Shown here piece after piece: positions 8,051-16,204 of a stretch of DNA of 64,000 nucleotides. The first letter of the stretch is position 1. The number at the start of each line of letters is the position of its first letter. The notes under the pieces were generated by a model. It was not told the DNA's origin, ran no database searches, and saw nothing but the letters and a program-made list of their open reading frames with translations. The position numbers and the translations under genes are program-made. Source of the DNA: Rubellimicrobium rubrum (lineage in GTDB: Bacteria > Pseudomonadota > Alphaproteobacteria > Rhodobacterales > Rhodobacteraceae); assembly GCF_006152115.1 (NCBI RefSeq), contig NZ_VDFU01000014.1, positions 1 to 64,000 of the forward strand, written 5' to 3'.

Positions 8051-8358
8051 TGCAGACCCACAGGGCCAAGCGTGTCGAGATCGTCATAGAAGCCCCACTG
8101 GAACGCCGGCTGACGGAAGCGCTCGAGAAAGCGGGCGTCACCGGCTATACGATCCTTCCCGTCCTGGGCGGAGGAGGCCGTTCGGGTCACTGGAGTCGCG
8201 AGGGGCAGGTCGGCCGCTCCGGCATGGTGGCGGTGATCTGCCTGATCCGGCCAGAGCGGCTGGAGCCCCTCTTGGAGGCGGCGTTCGCGGTGGTGGAGCG
8301 GCATATCGGCGTGGTCAGCATCACCGACTGCGAGGTGCTGCGGGCCGAGCGGTTCTGA
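8047..8358 (+). CDS. SbtB-like PII signalling protein
   Basis: A 103-residue PII-superfamily protein. It opens with KRVEIVIEAPLERRLTEALEKAGVTG and carries YTILPVLGGGGRSG where the T-loop base lies, then ends in SITDCEVL. SbtB binds adenylate nucleotides and closes SbtA in cyanobacteria. The gene starts inside the stop codon of sbtA. The C-terminal redox Cys pair of some cyanobacterial SbtB proteins is absent. A branched inverted repeat (GAGAAGG at 8357 with CCTTCTC at 8392, and AGCGG/CCGCT within) begins at its stop codon, without a T tract. Confidence 0.82.
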   Translation: MMQTHRAKRVEIVIEAPLERRLTEALEKAGVTGYTILPVLGGGGRSGHWSREGQVGRSGMVAVICLIRPERLEPLLEAAFAVVERHIGVVSITDCEVLRAERF

Positions 8359-8492
8359 GAAGGCCGCCGAGCGGACCGACCGCTACGCTGACCTTCTCGT
8401 TCCGGAGCTTGGGCTTACAGACGGGTTAGCTGAGACTGACCCTGCTCGGCAGAGCTAGCCTCCAATCGAGATGCCGGATCAGCCCCACGCCA

Positions 8493-9779
8493 TCAGGCGG
8501 CGCGCCAGGTTCGATCCCTCGCGACGGACTTCTTGGACCAGGTGGCCATCGCAGGCTGCGCCGCGACCACAGCCCCCGTCTCTCCACCCTGGGCGATGTG
8601 ATCGATATGGACGATGGCCGCGTTGACTTGGTCAAGGCCGATGGCTTGCTCTGCCGCGCCGGCGGCGATGGTGTTCATCAACCCGTTCAGATCGGAGACC
8701 GCAGCCACGATCCGGTCCAAGGCTTGGCCAGTGTCGCCCACCAGGCTTGTGCCTTGCCGAACCTGCTCGGACGAGGTCTTGACCAGCCCACGGATCTCCT
8801 TCGTGGCATCTGCAGATCGCTGCGCCAGTTTGCGCACTTCGCCGGCGACAACGGCAAAGCCTCGTCCCGCCTCCCCGGCCCGTGCCGATTCCACCGCCGC
8901 ATTGAGGGCGAGCAGGTCGGTCTGCCGGGCAATCTCGTCGATGACAGCAACGATCTGGCCGATTTGAGCCGACGATCCTTCGATGGCGGTCATGGCGCTT
9001 GTCGCGCGATGGACGACCTCGCTCGACCGCTCCGCATCGGAGTTGGCGCGAGCCACCGCATCGCGGGCATGGGCGGCGCTCTCGGCGACGGCCTTGGCAT
9101 TGGCCGCGATCTCCTCGACCGCAGCGGCTGCTTTCTGGCTTTCCCCCCGCGTCCGTTCGGACGCAGCCATCACGCGCTCCCGGGCGGCGTCGGCTTCGGC
9201 CCGCGCCGCGGCGGCCTCTTCCACCTGCTGCGCCAGTTCGGCGCGGCTGGCACTCACTGCGATACGGGCTTTGGCGCTCTGGACCATGGACCAGATCAAT
9301 ACGGCCGCCTCGAACACCACGATGCCGCCATGAAGCGCCGTCCGCCCGATATCCTCAGTGAGGCCGTTGGAAGGATAGACCAGCTCCGGCAGTACCAGGG
9401 CCAGCAGCAGATGATGAAGAGCGGTGACGACCACCGCGAGCACCACGGCCGGAATGCTTCCCATGGTGGACACGATGGCCAGCACGGCGAAGAACAGCAT
9501 GTGCGAGTCGAGCTGCATCCCATGGCCGGTGAGGGCGGCCGTGAACGCGATACACTGGCCGATCAGGGCCACCGCCAGGAGCAAGGGCTGGAAGCCGGGC
9601 TTGAGGCTGCGCGATACGAAGGCCAGCATGACCATCATGAGAGAGGCCAGCAGCACCGGCAGCATCGGTCCACTGGCAAGGAAGGCTGCGCCCGGCGGAA
9701 AGACGGCCAGTCCCAGAACCACCATCCGCGCCATGCCCGTCCCGGACGTTAGCGCCGCGTCTTCGTGAACCGTCGTCAT
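8493..9779 (-). CDS. Methyl-accepting chemotaxis protein without HAMP domain
   Basis: A 428-residue chemoreceptor. The first ~190 residues hold five or six hydrophobic segments, including [18 protein letters not shown] and [17 protein letters not shown], a membrane sensor module seen in a subset of alphaproteobacterial receptors. No HAMP domain follows. The rest is a long coiled coil with the signature tip [37 protein letters not shown] (broken here as [19 protein letters not shown] then [18 protein letters not shown]), which contacts CheA and CheW. No CheR-binding pentapeptide ends the protein. The start overlaps the stop of the upstream gene by four bases. No other che genes are in the window. 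Confidence 0.88.
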   Translation of the reverse strand: MTTVHEDAALTSGTGMARMVVLGLAVFPPGAAFLASGPMLPVLLASLMMVMLAFVSRSLKPGFQPLLLAVALIGQCIAFTAALTGHGMQLDSHMLFFAVLAIVSTMGSIPAVVLAVVVTALHHLLLALVLPELVYPSNGLTEDIGRTALHGGIVVFEAAVLIWSMVQSAKARIAVSASRAELAQQVEEAAAARAEADAARERVMAASERTRGESQKAAAAVEEIAANAKAVAESAAHARDAVARANSDAERSSEVVHRATSAMTAIEGSSAQIGQIVAVIDEIARQTDLLALNAAVESARAGEAGRGFAVVAGEVRKLAQRSADATKEIRGLVKTSSEQVRQGTSLVGDTGQALDRIVAAVSDLNGLMNTIAAGAAEQAIGLDQVNAAIVHIDHIAQGGETGAVVAAQPAMATWSKKSVARDRTWRAA

Positions 9780-10102
9780 CCCTCGAACTCCCAGTCGCAG
9801 ATTGCGTTCAGGGCTGCGGCATCCAACACCATCCAAGCGCCAGCTTGCCGGAAGACCTCGGGAGAGGCGCCCGTCGCGAGCACGGACAACGGAGCGGCGG
9901 TCGGCCCGATGATCTGGCCGCCGGCGATCTGGACCACGCCGGCCGCACCGCCGTCCCATGGCGGCGCGATCACGAGGACCGGGCCGTCGCCGGACGGGGA
10001 CGCGCTCAGCGCAAACACCATCGGTCCGGTGACCAGACACATGAGCACGCCCAGGGTAATGAGGGAGTAGGATGCCACAGCCTTCATGCGACTGGCTTGC
10101 AT
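9776..10102 (-). CDS. Small membrane-anchored or exported protein coupled to the chemoreceptor
   Basis: A protein of 108 residues that I do not recognise. The N-terminus [30 protein letters not shown] is a signal or anchor segment. The remaining ~75 residues would lie outside the cytoplasm and are rich in Gly, Ala and Pro. Its stop codon overlaps the receptor's ATG (ATGA), so the two are made together. It might bind a ligand for, or modulate, the receptor. An alternative start lies at 10087. Confidence 0.6.
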   Translation of the reverse strand: MQASRMKAVASYSLITLGVLMCLVTGPMVFALSASPSGDGPVLVIAPPWDGGAAGVVQIAGGQIIGPTAAPLSVLATGASPEVFRQAGAWMVLDAAALNAICDWEFEG

Positions 10103-10381
10103 CGAAACAGGTGTTCAAGCCGTGAAGGCCGAAGGGGGAAATACCGAAGGTTCGAGTCAACTGCGGTCCGAGCACCGGGTTGAGCCCATGCTCTGACAAG
10201 ATGGAGGACCTCGCGGGCCAGCCTGCCAGTTCTCCTATCGGCGGTTGGATCTCGCGAAGGGAGCGGCAGATGACACTTAGGCCGACCGATGCTGGCTCCT
10301 ACACTCCTTTCGGAGGTCGGTCACCCAGCGTCTCCCCGCTCGGACACTGTCCGTCGGCGCCTGCCATTTCCTGCTTCACCG
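10103..10381. other. Intergenic, divergent promoter region
   Basis: This sequence separates the minus-strand receptor operon from two small plus-strand genes. GACCGA and TCGGTC around 10280-10320 can pair. I see no gene. Confidence 0.4.
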
Positions 10382-10522
10382 ATGGAAACATCGACTTCAC
10401 AGGACACCCGGCTGGCTGCGAAGGCGCTTGAGGAGCTGGATAGGCTCTGCAATGGTCGAGGGGATACCCGCTGGGCTGACCGCGCAGCGCGGGACGAACG
10501 ACTAGGCGTGAGGCGGAACTGA
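10382..10522 (+). CDS. Hypothetical 46-residue protein
   Basis: A short frame starting METSTSQDTRLAAKALEELD and ending DERLGVRRN. It has no convincing ribosome binding site and no recognisable family. It is listed because its stop codon overlaps the ATG of the next small gene by one base (TGATG), a typical coupling arrangement. Confidence 0.35.
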   Translation: METSTSQDTRLAAKALEELDRLCNGRGDTRWADRAARDERLGVRRN

Positions 10523-10815
10523 TGAAGCAGCGCTTGCTTGAAGAGCTGGAGGCCCTCAGGGAGGCACACCGGACGGCGAAGACGCAGGACGACTTCGATG
10601 CCCTGCGGCAACGAGTGCAGGTGATCGAGGAACTTTCAGCATCGACCGCCGAGCGTTCGAAGGCCGAGAAGGCCTCCCTGGAACGGGTAAAGGGCGTCGT
10701 GTCCGAGGCCATCCGTGCCCGACAGCAGCAATCGGATCAGCCGAGCAACTTCTCCGCGACGGTGTTCGCCCTCATGCAGGCGGTCAGGCGCGGAACTTCG
10801 GGCTATGACGGCTGA
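10522..10815 (+). CDS. Hypothetical coiled-coil protein
   Basis: A 97-residue, charged, helical protein. MKQRLLEELEALREAH and QRVQVIEELSASTAERSKAEKASLERVK suggest coiled coil. It has no signal peptide or membrane segment and I do not recognise a family. AGGCGG lies six bases before the ATG. It could be a structural or adaptor peptide; no function can be given. Confidence 0.5.
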   Translation: MKQRLLEELEALREAHRTAKTQDDFDALRQRVQVIEELSASTAERSKAEKASLERVKGVVSEAIRARQQQSDQPSNFSATVFALMQAVRRGTSGYDG

Positions 10816-10986
10816 CCTGGTGAAGAGCTTTTAGCCTGCGAACTCTGCTGCTCGCCCGCCGCGCCCTTGCCGGATGGATGTCATCCCATGATCAGCGGGC
10901 CATGATGCCCTAGCGGCTCGGTGGCGCAGCGCCGCTGCTAGCGGGTCCAGAATCTCGGCTGGATTGCTGGCTTCCCCTTAAGGGGA

Positions 10987-11169
10987 TCAGGACCGACCAG
11001 CCAGCGTTGCCAAGTCCTCGGGCGTCAGCCGCCGCCCTGCGTCGTCCTTGATCACCATGTTGGCAGCCTCTCGGTTATAGGTCGTCCACCATCGAAGCGC
11101 ATCGGCCGGTGTTTCGGCCTTTTTGCGCACGGGACCAGTCGGCCCCTTCCATGATACTGTGAATGGCAT
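10987..11169 (-). CDS. Small hypothetical protein
   Basis: A 60-residue protein beginning MPFTVSWKGPTGPVRKKAE and containing ALRWWTTYNREAANMVIKD before DDAGRRLTPEDLATLAG. The composition is that of a folded small protein and similar short unannotated proteins occur in alphaproteobacteria. An AGAGATC stretch lies before the ATG. Function unknown. Confidence 0.55.
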   Translation of the reverse strand: MPFTVSWKGPTGPVRKKAETPADALRWWTTYNREAANMVIKDDAGRRLTPEDLATLAGRS

Positions 11170-11382
11170 TGCTGATCTCTTGAGTTCTTTGCAAAGGCAA
11201 GCTTAGGGCTGAGCTTCGGGAAGGGCATGCAAGCACAGCCAACGTCGTGTCGAGTTGCTGTCACACCTGACGCGGTCCGGCGCGGGTGCCCGAAAATGGG
11301 CAAGAGGGCGAACGGGCCGCCCCCTTGCCCCCTGGAGTTGCAGAGTCAAGCGGTTCCGCGAAGGGACCACCATGTCACCGGC

Positions 11383-11589
11383 TTACGCCAGTTGGAGGTT
11401 TTCCGCCGCTTCACGGCCATCGCGGCCGGAGACGATGTCGAAGGTGACCTTCTGGTTGTCGCTCAGGCCGGTCAGGCCCGCCCGCTCCACGGCCGAGATG
11501 TGCACAAACACATCTTTGCGGCCGCCATCGGGGGCGATGAAACCGAAACCCTTGGTGGTGTTGAACCATTTCACGGTGCCACTGGCCAT
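11383..11589 (-). CDS. Cold-shock protein (first copy)
   Basis: A 68-residue single cold-shock domain. It carries both RNA-binding motifs, KGFGFIAPD (RNP1) and DVFVHISAV (RNP2). It would bind single-stranded RNA or DNA and melt secondary structure. The start is fixed by [10 protein letters not shown] and the upstream GGAGA. It is about 80% identical to the copy 490 bases upstream on the same strand, and the leaders are also alike, so this is a locus duplication. Confidence 0.95.
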   Translation of the reverse strand: MASGTVKWFNTTKGFGFIAPDGGRKDVFVHISAVERAGLTGLSDNQKVTFDIVSGRDGREAAENLQLA

Positions 11590-11710
11590 CGTGATGTCTC
11601 CTGTCTGATCTGCTGCCCACAACATGCGGCAGCCCGGCTCGGTCAGCGTCACAACGAGAAACTGAAGCCGATGACGGAGACAGTGGATCGAGGGAGAATA
11701 ACGTTCGCAC
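11590..11710 (-). promoter_or_regulatory. Conserved leader of cold-shock gene 1
   Basis: GAATAACGTTCGCA lies at 11696-11709, beginning 107 bases before the start codon, and probably marks the promoter or transcript start. A hairpin pairs 11612-11617 with 11628-11633 (GCTGCC/GGCAGC), 22 bases before the start codon and close to the GGAGA ribosome site. The same two elements, at the same distances, precede the second copy. Confidence 0.6.
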
Positions 11711-11788
11711 AACAAAGATGGGGCGTGCGTCGCTGGAAAGCAAGGACCGGTCGTCTCAGTCCAGTCTGCTTGCCGGAGCGGTCGGGCC

Positions 11789-11814
11789 GTGCCGGACCTT
11801 GAACGGTCCGGCAC
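11789..11814. other. 10-base perfect hairpin between the cold-shock genes
   Basis: GTGCCGGACC (11789-11798) pairs with GGTCCGGCAC (11805-11814) over a TTGAAC loop. It lies 60 bases after the second cold-shock gene in its direction of reading. No T tract follows, so it may be a transcript-stabilising hairpin or a protein site rather than a terminator. Confidence 0.5.
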
Positions 11815-11873
11815 ATTGACGCACCGGCGGCCGGTCCGACCCTATTTGAGCCGCCCACCGCCTCTGCGCAAGT

Positions 11874-12080
11874 TCAGGACAATTTCAGGTTGGCTGCGGA
11901 CTCTCGGCCGTCGCGGCCGGACTCGACGTCGAATGTGACCTTCTGGTTGTCCTGCAAGCCGGTCAGACCCGCGCGTTCAACGGCAGAGATGTGGACAAAG
12001 ATGTCCTTGCCGCCGCTGTCGGGCGCGATGAAGCCGAAACCTTTGGTCGCGTTGAACCATTTCACGGTGCCACTGGCCAT
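11874..12080 (-). CDS. Cold-shock protein (second copy)
   Basis: A 68-residue cold-shock domain with KGFGFIAPD and DIFVHISAV, closely related to the gene at 11383. Differences cluster in the GG(R/K)KD loop and the C-terminus. It is transcribed in the same direction with its own, nearly copied, leader. The pair should respond to the same signal, and the copies may differ in target preference. Confidence 0.95.
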   Translation of the reverse strand: MASGTVKWFNATKGFGFIAPDSGGKDIFVHISAVERAGLTGLQDNQKVTFDVESGRDGRESAANLKLS

Positions 12081-12205
12081 CGTGAAGTCTCCTCTCAGAT
12101 TGCTGCCCGCAAGGTGCGGCAGCCCGGCGCCGTCAGTGTCACTTCGATGAACTGCAGCCGGTGAAGGAGAACAGCGGGTCGAGGTCGAATAACGTTCGCA
12201 GGCTG
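12081..12205 (-). promoter_or_regulatory. Conserved leader of cold-shock gene 2
   Basis: It repeats the layout of the first leader: GAATAACGTTCGCA at 12187-12200, again beginning 107 bases from the start codon, and a GCTGCC/GGCAGC hairpin at 12102-12107 with 12118-12123. The hairpin and its spacing are conserved although the loop differs, which suggests selection on RNA structure. Confidence 0.6.
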
Positions 12206-12666
12206 TGCACATGGGCCGGAGTCGGACCGAGGCAAGGGTCATGGCACGATTGCTTGTGCTTCTGCCGTCCTTAAGCGATCCGTCCTGCAGCCGCCTTGTC
12301 CCATTTCCCTGAAAGCCCACGGGGGTTCTGCCACTGTTCGACAATTTTCCTTCGGTCTTCGCTTGCTTAACGGCTGCGCATGCGTCCGGCGACCCGGCTC
12401 ACGGATGCGAACTGCGGACAGCCTTCCAGGATCCGACTTGGCCGCGTTGCATGGTCTTCCCACGAACCTGATCCCTCTCGCCCTGTCGACCTGGTGCAAG
12501 CGGCCGGTGCATCGGCAGCCTTTTGGCTAAAGCGTCATGAGACTGTGGGTAAGCGTTTTGCTGCGCCCTTTGGACCTCGGCGGAAAATGGTGCATCCGGC
12601 AACGCGGCGCTTTGGAACAAAGCAAGAACATGTTAACCTTGCGTCATCCAAGCGGAGGAATCACCT
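12206..12666. other. Intergenic region between cold-shock and VOC genes
   Basis: No gene is supported here. The end of the region, GGAGGAATCACCT at 12654-12666, is a strong ribosome binding site for the VOC gene that follows. Confidence 0.5.
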
Positions 12667-13095
12667 ATGCAACCTGTTCCCTATCTCTTCTTCAAGGGCA
12701 CCTGCGAAGAGGCCCTGCGCACCTATGCCCGGATCTTCGGCGCTCCCGAGCCCGAGATCATGAGGTCGTCCGAGGCCCCCGAAGGCGAGACGATGGGCGA
12801 TCCAAACAGCGTCATGCATGGATCGGTCAAGATCGGCGACGGGCTTCTCTATGCATCCGACTACTCCCAGGCGGTTCCCATGGCCGGCAATTCGATCTGC
12901 CTGTCGGTACCGAACACGACTGAAGGGCAGCGCCTGTTCGAAGCCTTGTCCGAGGGCGGCGCCATCGAGATGCCGTTCGAGCCGACCTTCTGGGGTCCGG
13001 GGTTCGGCAGCCTGACCGACCGTTTCGGCACCCGCTGGATGATCGACACCGAATCCGCCCCGGCCTCGGCCGAACCTGCGGAAGCGGTAGCCTGA
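12667..13095 (+). CDS. VOC-family (PhnB-like) protein 1
   Basis: A 142-residue protein of the PhnB-like vicinal oxygen chelate fold. It opens MQPVPYLFFKGTCEEALRTY, carries SVMHGSVKIGDGLLYASDY in the middle and FWGPGFGSLTDRFGTRWMID near the end. These proteins are often annotated as glyoxalase-like or 3-demethylubiquinone methyltransferase-like, but substrates are unknown. A perfect GGAGGAA site precedes the ATG. Its stop overlaps the start of the next gene by one base. Confidence 0.82.
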   Translation: MQPVPYLFFKGTCEEALRTYARIFGAPEPEIMRSSEAPEGETMGDPNSVMHGSVKIGDGLLYASDYSQAVPMAGNSICLSVPNTTEGQRLFEALSEGGAIEMPFEPTFWGPGFGSLTDRFGTRWMIDTESAPASAEPAEAVA

Positions 13096-13556
13096 TGCCG
13101 ACGATCCCATACCTCCACTTCCAGGGCCAGTGCGCCGAGGCGCTGGCCTTCTATGCCTCAGCCCTGGGCGGTTCGGATCTGGCCATCATGCGTTATTCCG
13201 AGAGCCCACAGGCTCCCGAGGATTGGAAGTCCCTGGACCGCGTCATGCATGGTCAGGTTCGGATCGGTGAAGGCATCCTCATGGCTTCGGACTTCCCGCC
13301 CGGGAGCGATGGTCATCCCCAGGCCGGTGTCAGCGTCATGCAGACCTTCGGAGATTCCGAATCCGCCCGCTCCACCTTCGAACGACTGTCCGAGGGTGGA
13401 GCAGTTATCCAAAGGTTTGCCCCGACCTTCTTCTCTCGCGGGTTCGGGATGCTGCGTGACCGGTTCGGCACGCACTGGATCATCTCGGCCGAGCCGGAGA
13501 ACGGCACCGCGCGCGACCAGGCCGCCGATGCGGAGCCAGAGGCTCACCCCACCTGA
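13095..13556 (+). CDS. VOC-family (PhnB-like) protein 2
   Basis: A 153-residue paralogue of the preceding gene, with the same order of motifs: IPYLHFQGQCAEALAFYASALGG (in two parts), RVMHGQVRIGEGILMASD and RGFGMLRDRFGTHWIIS. It is coupled to the first gene through TGATG. The pair probably arose by tandem duplication and may form a heterodimer. Function unknown. Confidence 0.82.
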   Translation: MPTIPYLHFQGQCAEALAFYASALGGSDLAIMRYSESPQAPEDWKSLDRVMHGQVRIGEGILMASDFPPGSDGHPQAGVSVMQTFGDSESARSTFERLSEGGAVIQRFAPTFFSRGFGMLRDRFGTHWIISAEPENGTARDQAADAEPEAHPT

Positions 13557-13584
13557 TCGTCTTGCATTTCCCGATCCCCTGTCG

Positions 13585-13608
13585 CATCCCCCGTGAAAAC
13601 GGGGGATG
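13585..13608 (+). promoter_or_regulatory. 10-base-pair GAAA hairpin over the trpA start region
   Basis: CATCCCCCGT (13585-13594) pairs perfectly with ACGGGGGATG (13599-13608) across a GAAA tetraloop. The 3' arm contains GGGGG and one candidate ATG (13606), and the next candidate start, 13615, is only six bases further. The structure would hide the purine-rich site in front of trpA. No T tract follows. Confidence 0.6.
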
Positions 13609-13614
13609 AGGCCT

Positions 13615-14406
13615 ATGACACGCATCGATGACACCTTCGCGCGGCTCAGGGCCGAGGGGAAAAAGGCCTTCGTGTCCTATATCATGGCCGGAGATCCCGA
13701 CTTCGAGACCTCGCGCGAGATCGTGCTGGGCCTGCCCGGGGCCGGGGTCGACATCATCGAGCTCGGGCTGCCCTTCACTGATCCGATGGCGGACGGGCCC
13801 ACGATCCAGTTGGCCGGGCAGCGGGCGCTGGCGAATGGCCAGACCCTGGACCGGACGCTGCAGATTGCCCGCGACCTTCGCGTCCGGGACGACCGTACCC
13901 CGATCGTGCTGATGGGCTACTACAACCCGATCCACTCGCGTGGCGTGCCTCTCTTTCTGGAGCAGGCTAAGGCGGCCGGGATTGACGGCCTCATCGTGGT
14001 GGACCTGCCGCCCGAGGAGGATGCGGAACTCTGCATTCCAGCACAGAAGGCCGGGCTGAACTTCATCCGTCTCGCCACGCCGACCACGGATGACCGCCGG
14101 CTGCCGACGGTGCTGCAGAACACGTCCGGTTTCGTCTATTATGTCTCCATCACCGGGATCACCGGGGCTGCTGCCGCGCAGGCGACCGATGTCGGACCCG
14201 AGGTGGCCCGGATCAAGGCTGCCACGAACCTTCCCGTGATCGTGGGCTTCGGCATCCGCACCCCCGAGTCAGCCCGCGCGATCGCCGAAGTGGCGGATGG
14301 CGCGGTCGTCGGGTCCGCCATCGTGTCCGAGGTCGCTCAGGGCCGGACCCCGGCCGAGATCCTTGCTTTCGTCAAATCCTTGGCCGACGGCGCTCACTCC
14401 GCCTGA
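13615..14406 (+). CDS. trpA: Tryptophan synthase alpha subunit
   Basis: A 263-residue TIM-barrel subunit that cleaves indole-3-glycerol phosphate to indole for TrpB. The catalytic Glu is in [17 protein letters not shown] and the catalytic Asp in IVVDLPPEE. The phosphate-binding GFGIRTPE and GAVVGSAIV are near the C-terminus. trpF and trpB lie about 10 kb away on the other strand, so synthesis of the complex relies on two transcripts. ATG 13615 ([11 protein letters not shown]) matches homologues; 13606 is in frame but sits inside a hairpin. Confidence 0.95.
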   Translation: MTRIDDTFARLRAEGKKAFVSYIMAGDPDFETSREIVLGLPGAGVDIIELGLPFTDPMADGPTIQLAGQRALANGQTLDRTLQIARDLRVRDDRTPIVLMGYYNPIHSRGVPLFLEQAKAAGIDGLIVVDLPPEEDAELCIPAQKAGLNFIRLATPTTDDRRLPTVLQNTSGFVYYVSITGITGAAAAQATDVGPEVARIKAATNLPVIVGFGIRTPESARAIAEVADGAVVGSAIVSEVAQGRTPAEILAFVKSLADGAHSA

Positions 14407-14422
14407 CAAGGCTGACCGGACC

Positions 14423-16006
14423 CTACCAGGCCACGCGCGTCAGAGAGGCGCCGATCGCCTGGTCAGCGCTTGCCTCGATCAGTTCCGCGATGCTCGGGGC
14501 GGGCTGGGGGCGGCCAAGAAGATAACCTTGCCCAAGAGCGCAGTTCTCCCGTGCGAGAAACGCGAGCTCTTCGTCCCGTTCGATCCCTTCGGCGGTAACA
14601 TCAAGCCCGAGCGAGTCCGCGAGCGCGAGGACGCCCGAGACGATCTTGGCCTTGTGCGGCAGGAGATCGACCTCGTGGATGAAGCTTCGGTCAATCTTGA
14701 GCTTGTCGATGGGTAGTTGCGTCAGCAGCGCGAGGCTGGAAGTTCCGGTTCCGAAGTCGTCGAGCGAAATCCGCACCCCTGCGTCGGCCAGGTCGCCTAT
14801 GATCCTGCGGGCGATGTCGAGGTCGGCCAGCACCGCCCGCTCCGTGATCTCGATCTCGAGCCGATAACCAGGAATGCCGTGCCGTTCCAGGATCCCGAGG
14901 ATCCGGTGCGGAAGGCCAAGATCCGCGAATTGTCGCGGCGACAGGTTGAAGGACATGGGAAGATCGGTGCGCCAGCCGGCCAGCGCGGAACAGGCCTTGT
15001 CCAGCACAACGTCCGACAGCTGCTCGATCAGGCCGATCTCCTCGGCCAGGGCGACGAAAACATCGGGGGGAATGAAACCCCGCTCGGGGTGGCTCCAGCG
15101 GGCGAGCACCTCGAAGCCGCGCAGGCCACGGCCCGTGATATCGTAGATGGGCTGGAAATACGGGATGATCGCCCCTTGGAGGAGAGCGCGACGGAGATCC
15201 TGCTCCAGCGCGGCCTGTTCGCGCAGGGCTGCGCCGAACGCCTCGTCATAGTGCGTGTAGCCGCCCCGCCCGGCCTGCTTGGCGCGGTACATGGCCTGGT
15301 CGGCGCGGCGGAGCAATTCGGACGAGATCATGCCATCGGACCAGACGGCAATCCCGATCGAGCACGAGATGGTCGCCGACCAATCATCGAACTCGAACGG
15401 CTCGGACAAAGCCTGGACGATGCGGCGGGCCAGACTGCCGCCATGGTCCGGGCAGTCCCAGGCCCTGAGGACAACCGCGAACTCGTCGCCGCCGAGGCGG
15501 ACGATCAGGGCGTCCTCCGGACAGATCCGCCGCAGGCGGGCGGCCGTCGCACAGAGCAGCAAGTCCCCGGCCTGGTGCCCGCGAAGATCGTTGACCGGCT
15601 TGAACCGGTCCAGATCGAGGAGAAGCAGGATCGGCCCTTCATTCCGGGTGTTCAAGCTGCCGGTACCTGTGGCCTCCTCCATGCGGAGATGGAAGCAGCG
15701 CCGGTTAGGAAGACCCGTCAGCGGGTCGTGCAATCCGACGTGCTGCGCCTCGGCTTCGGCTTCGCTCGTTTCCCTGTGTGCTCGGGCCAGCGCGCGGTTC
15801 CAACGGACAAGGAGGATGGGCACGGCCAGTGCGACAGCGATCAGGCCGGAGAACAGCTCATCCAAGCTCCACCCCTCGTAGGAGCGGGACACCTCGTAGA
15901 GCCACTCGAACAGGTCGATGCGGGCCAGCGCGGTGCCGGCAAGCGCCACCAGAACCAGCCCAGCCAGATTGGCCGGAACGAGCAAGGTTCGCAAAAGACG
16001 CCGCAT
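14423..16006 (-). CDS. Membrane-anchored GGDEF-EAL cyclic-di-GMP enzyme
   Basis: A 527-residue protein. Two membrane segments lie in the first ~70 residues, with a short external loop between them. A GGDEF domain follows with intact RLGGDEFAVV, then an EAL domain whose signature reads FEVLARW (EVL form), with NLSPRQF, DDFGTGTSSLALL and KIDRSF. Both domains look catalytically competent, so it could make and break cyclic-di-GMP depending on the signal. A TTG at 16012 is an alternative start. It converges with trpA. Confidence 0.93.
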   Translation of the reverse strand: MRRLLRTLLVPANLAGLVLVALAGTALARIDLFEWLYEVSRSYEGWSLDELFSGLIAVALAVPILLVRWNRALARAHRETSEAEAEAQHVGLHDPLTGLPNRRCFHLRMEEATGTGSLNTRNEGPILLLLDLDRFKPVNDLRGHQAGDLLLCATAARLRRICPEDALIVRLGGDEFAVVLRAWDCPDHGGSLARRIVQALSEPFEFDDWSATISCSIGIAVWSDGMISSELLRRADQAMYRAKQAGRGGYTHYDEAFGAALREQAALEQDLRRALLQGAIIPYFQPIYDITGRGLRGFEVLARWSHPERGFIPPDVFVALAEEIGLIEQLSDVVLDKACSALAGWRTDLPMSFNLSPRQFADLGLPHRILGILERHGIPGYRLEIEITERAVLADLDIARRIIGDLADAGVRISLDDFGTGTSSLALLTQLPIDKLKIDRSFIHEVDLLPHKAKIVSGVLALADSLGLDVTAEGIERDEELAFLARENCALGQGYLLGRPQPAPSIAELIEASADQAIGASLTRVAW

Positions 16007-16204
16007 GGCCAATTACTCGCGCTGGATCCTCGGACACCCTGCGCCGGGATGGCAAAGAGGGCGTTAACGCCTGAGTTTCAATGCCTAAAGTTGAACGGGA
16101 CATGTCCGGCTCGCCCACTATCAAGCCTTGGCTGCCGCTGGCGAAGGGCTTTCCATGATGCGCTAAAGCGGGATACAGCAGGGCATACCCTTGCGAGAAC
16201 TGCC

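Noticed and set aside
14717-16204. A 496-codon plus-strand extension upstream of the lactate dehydrogenase start
   Set aside because: It is antisense to the GGDEF-EAL gene. The enzyme begins at 16205 with MPVITSIDDL.
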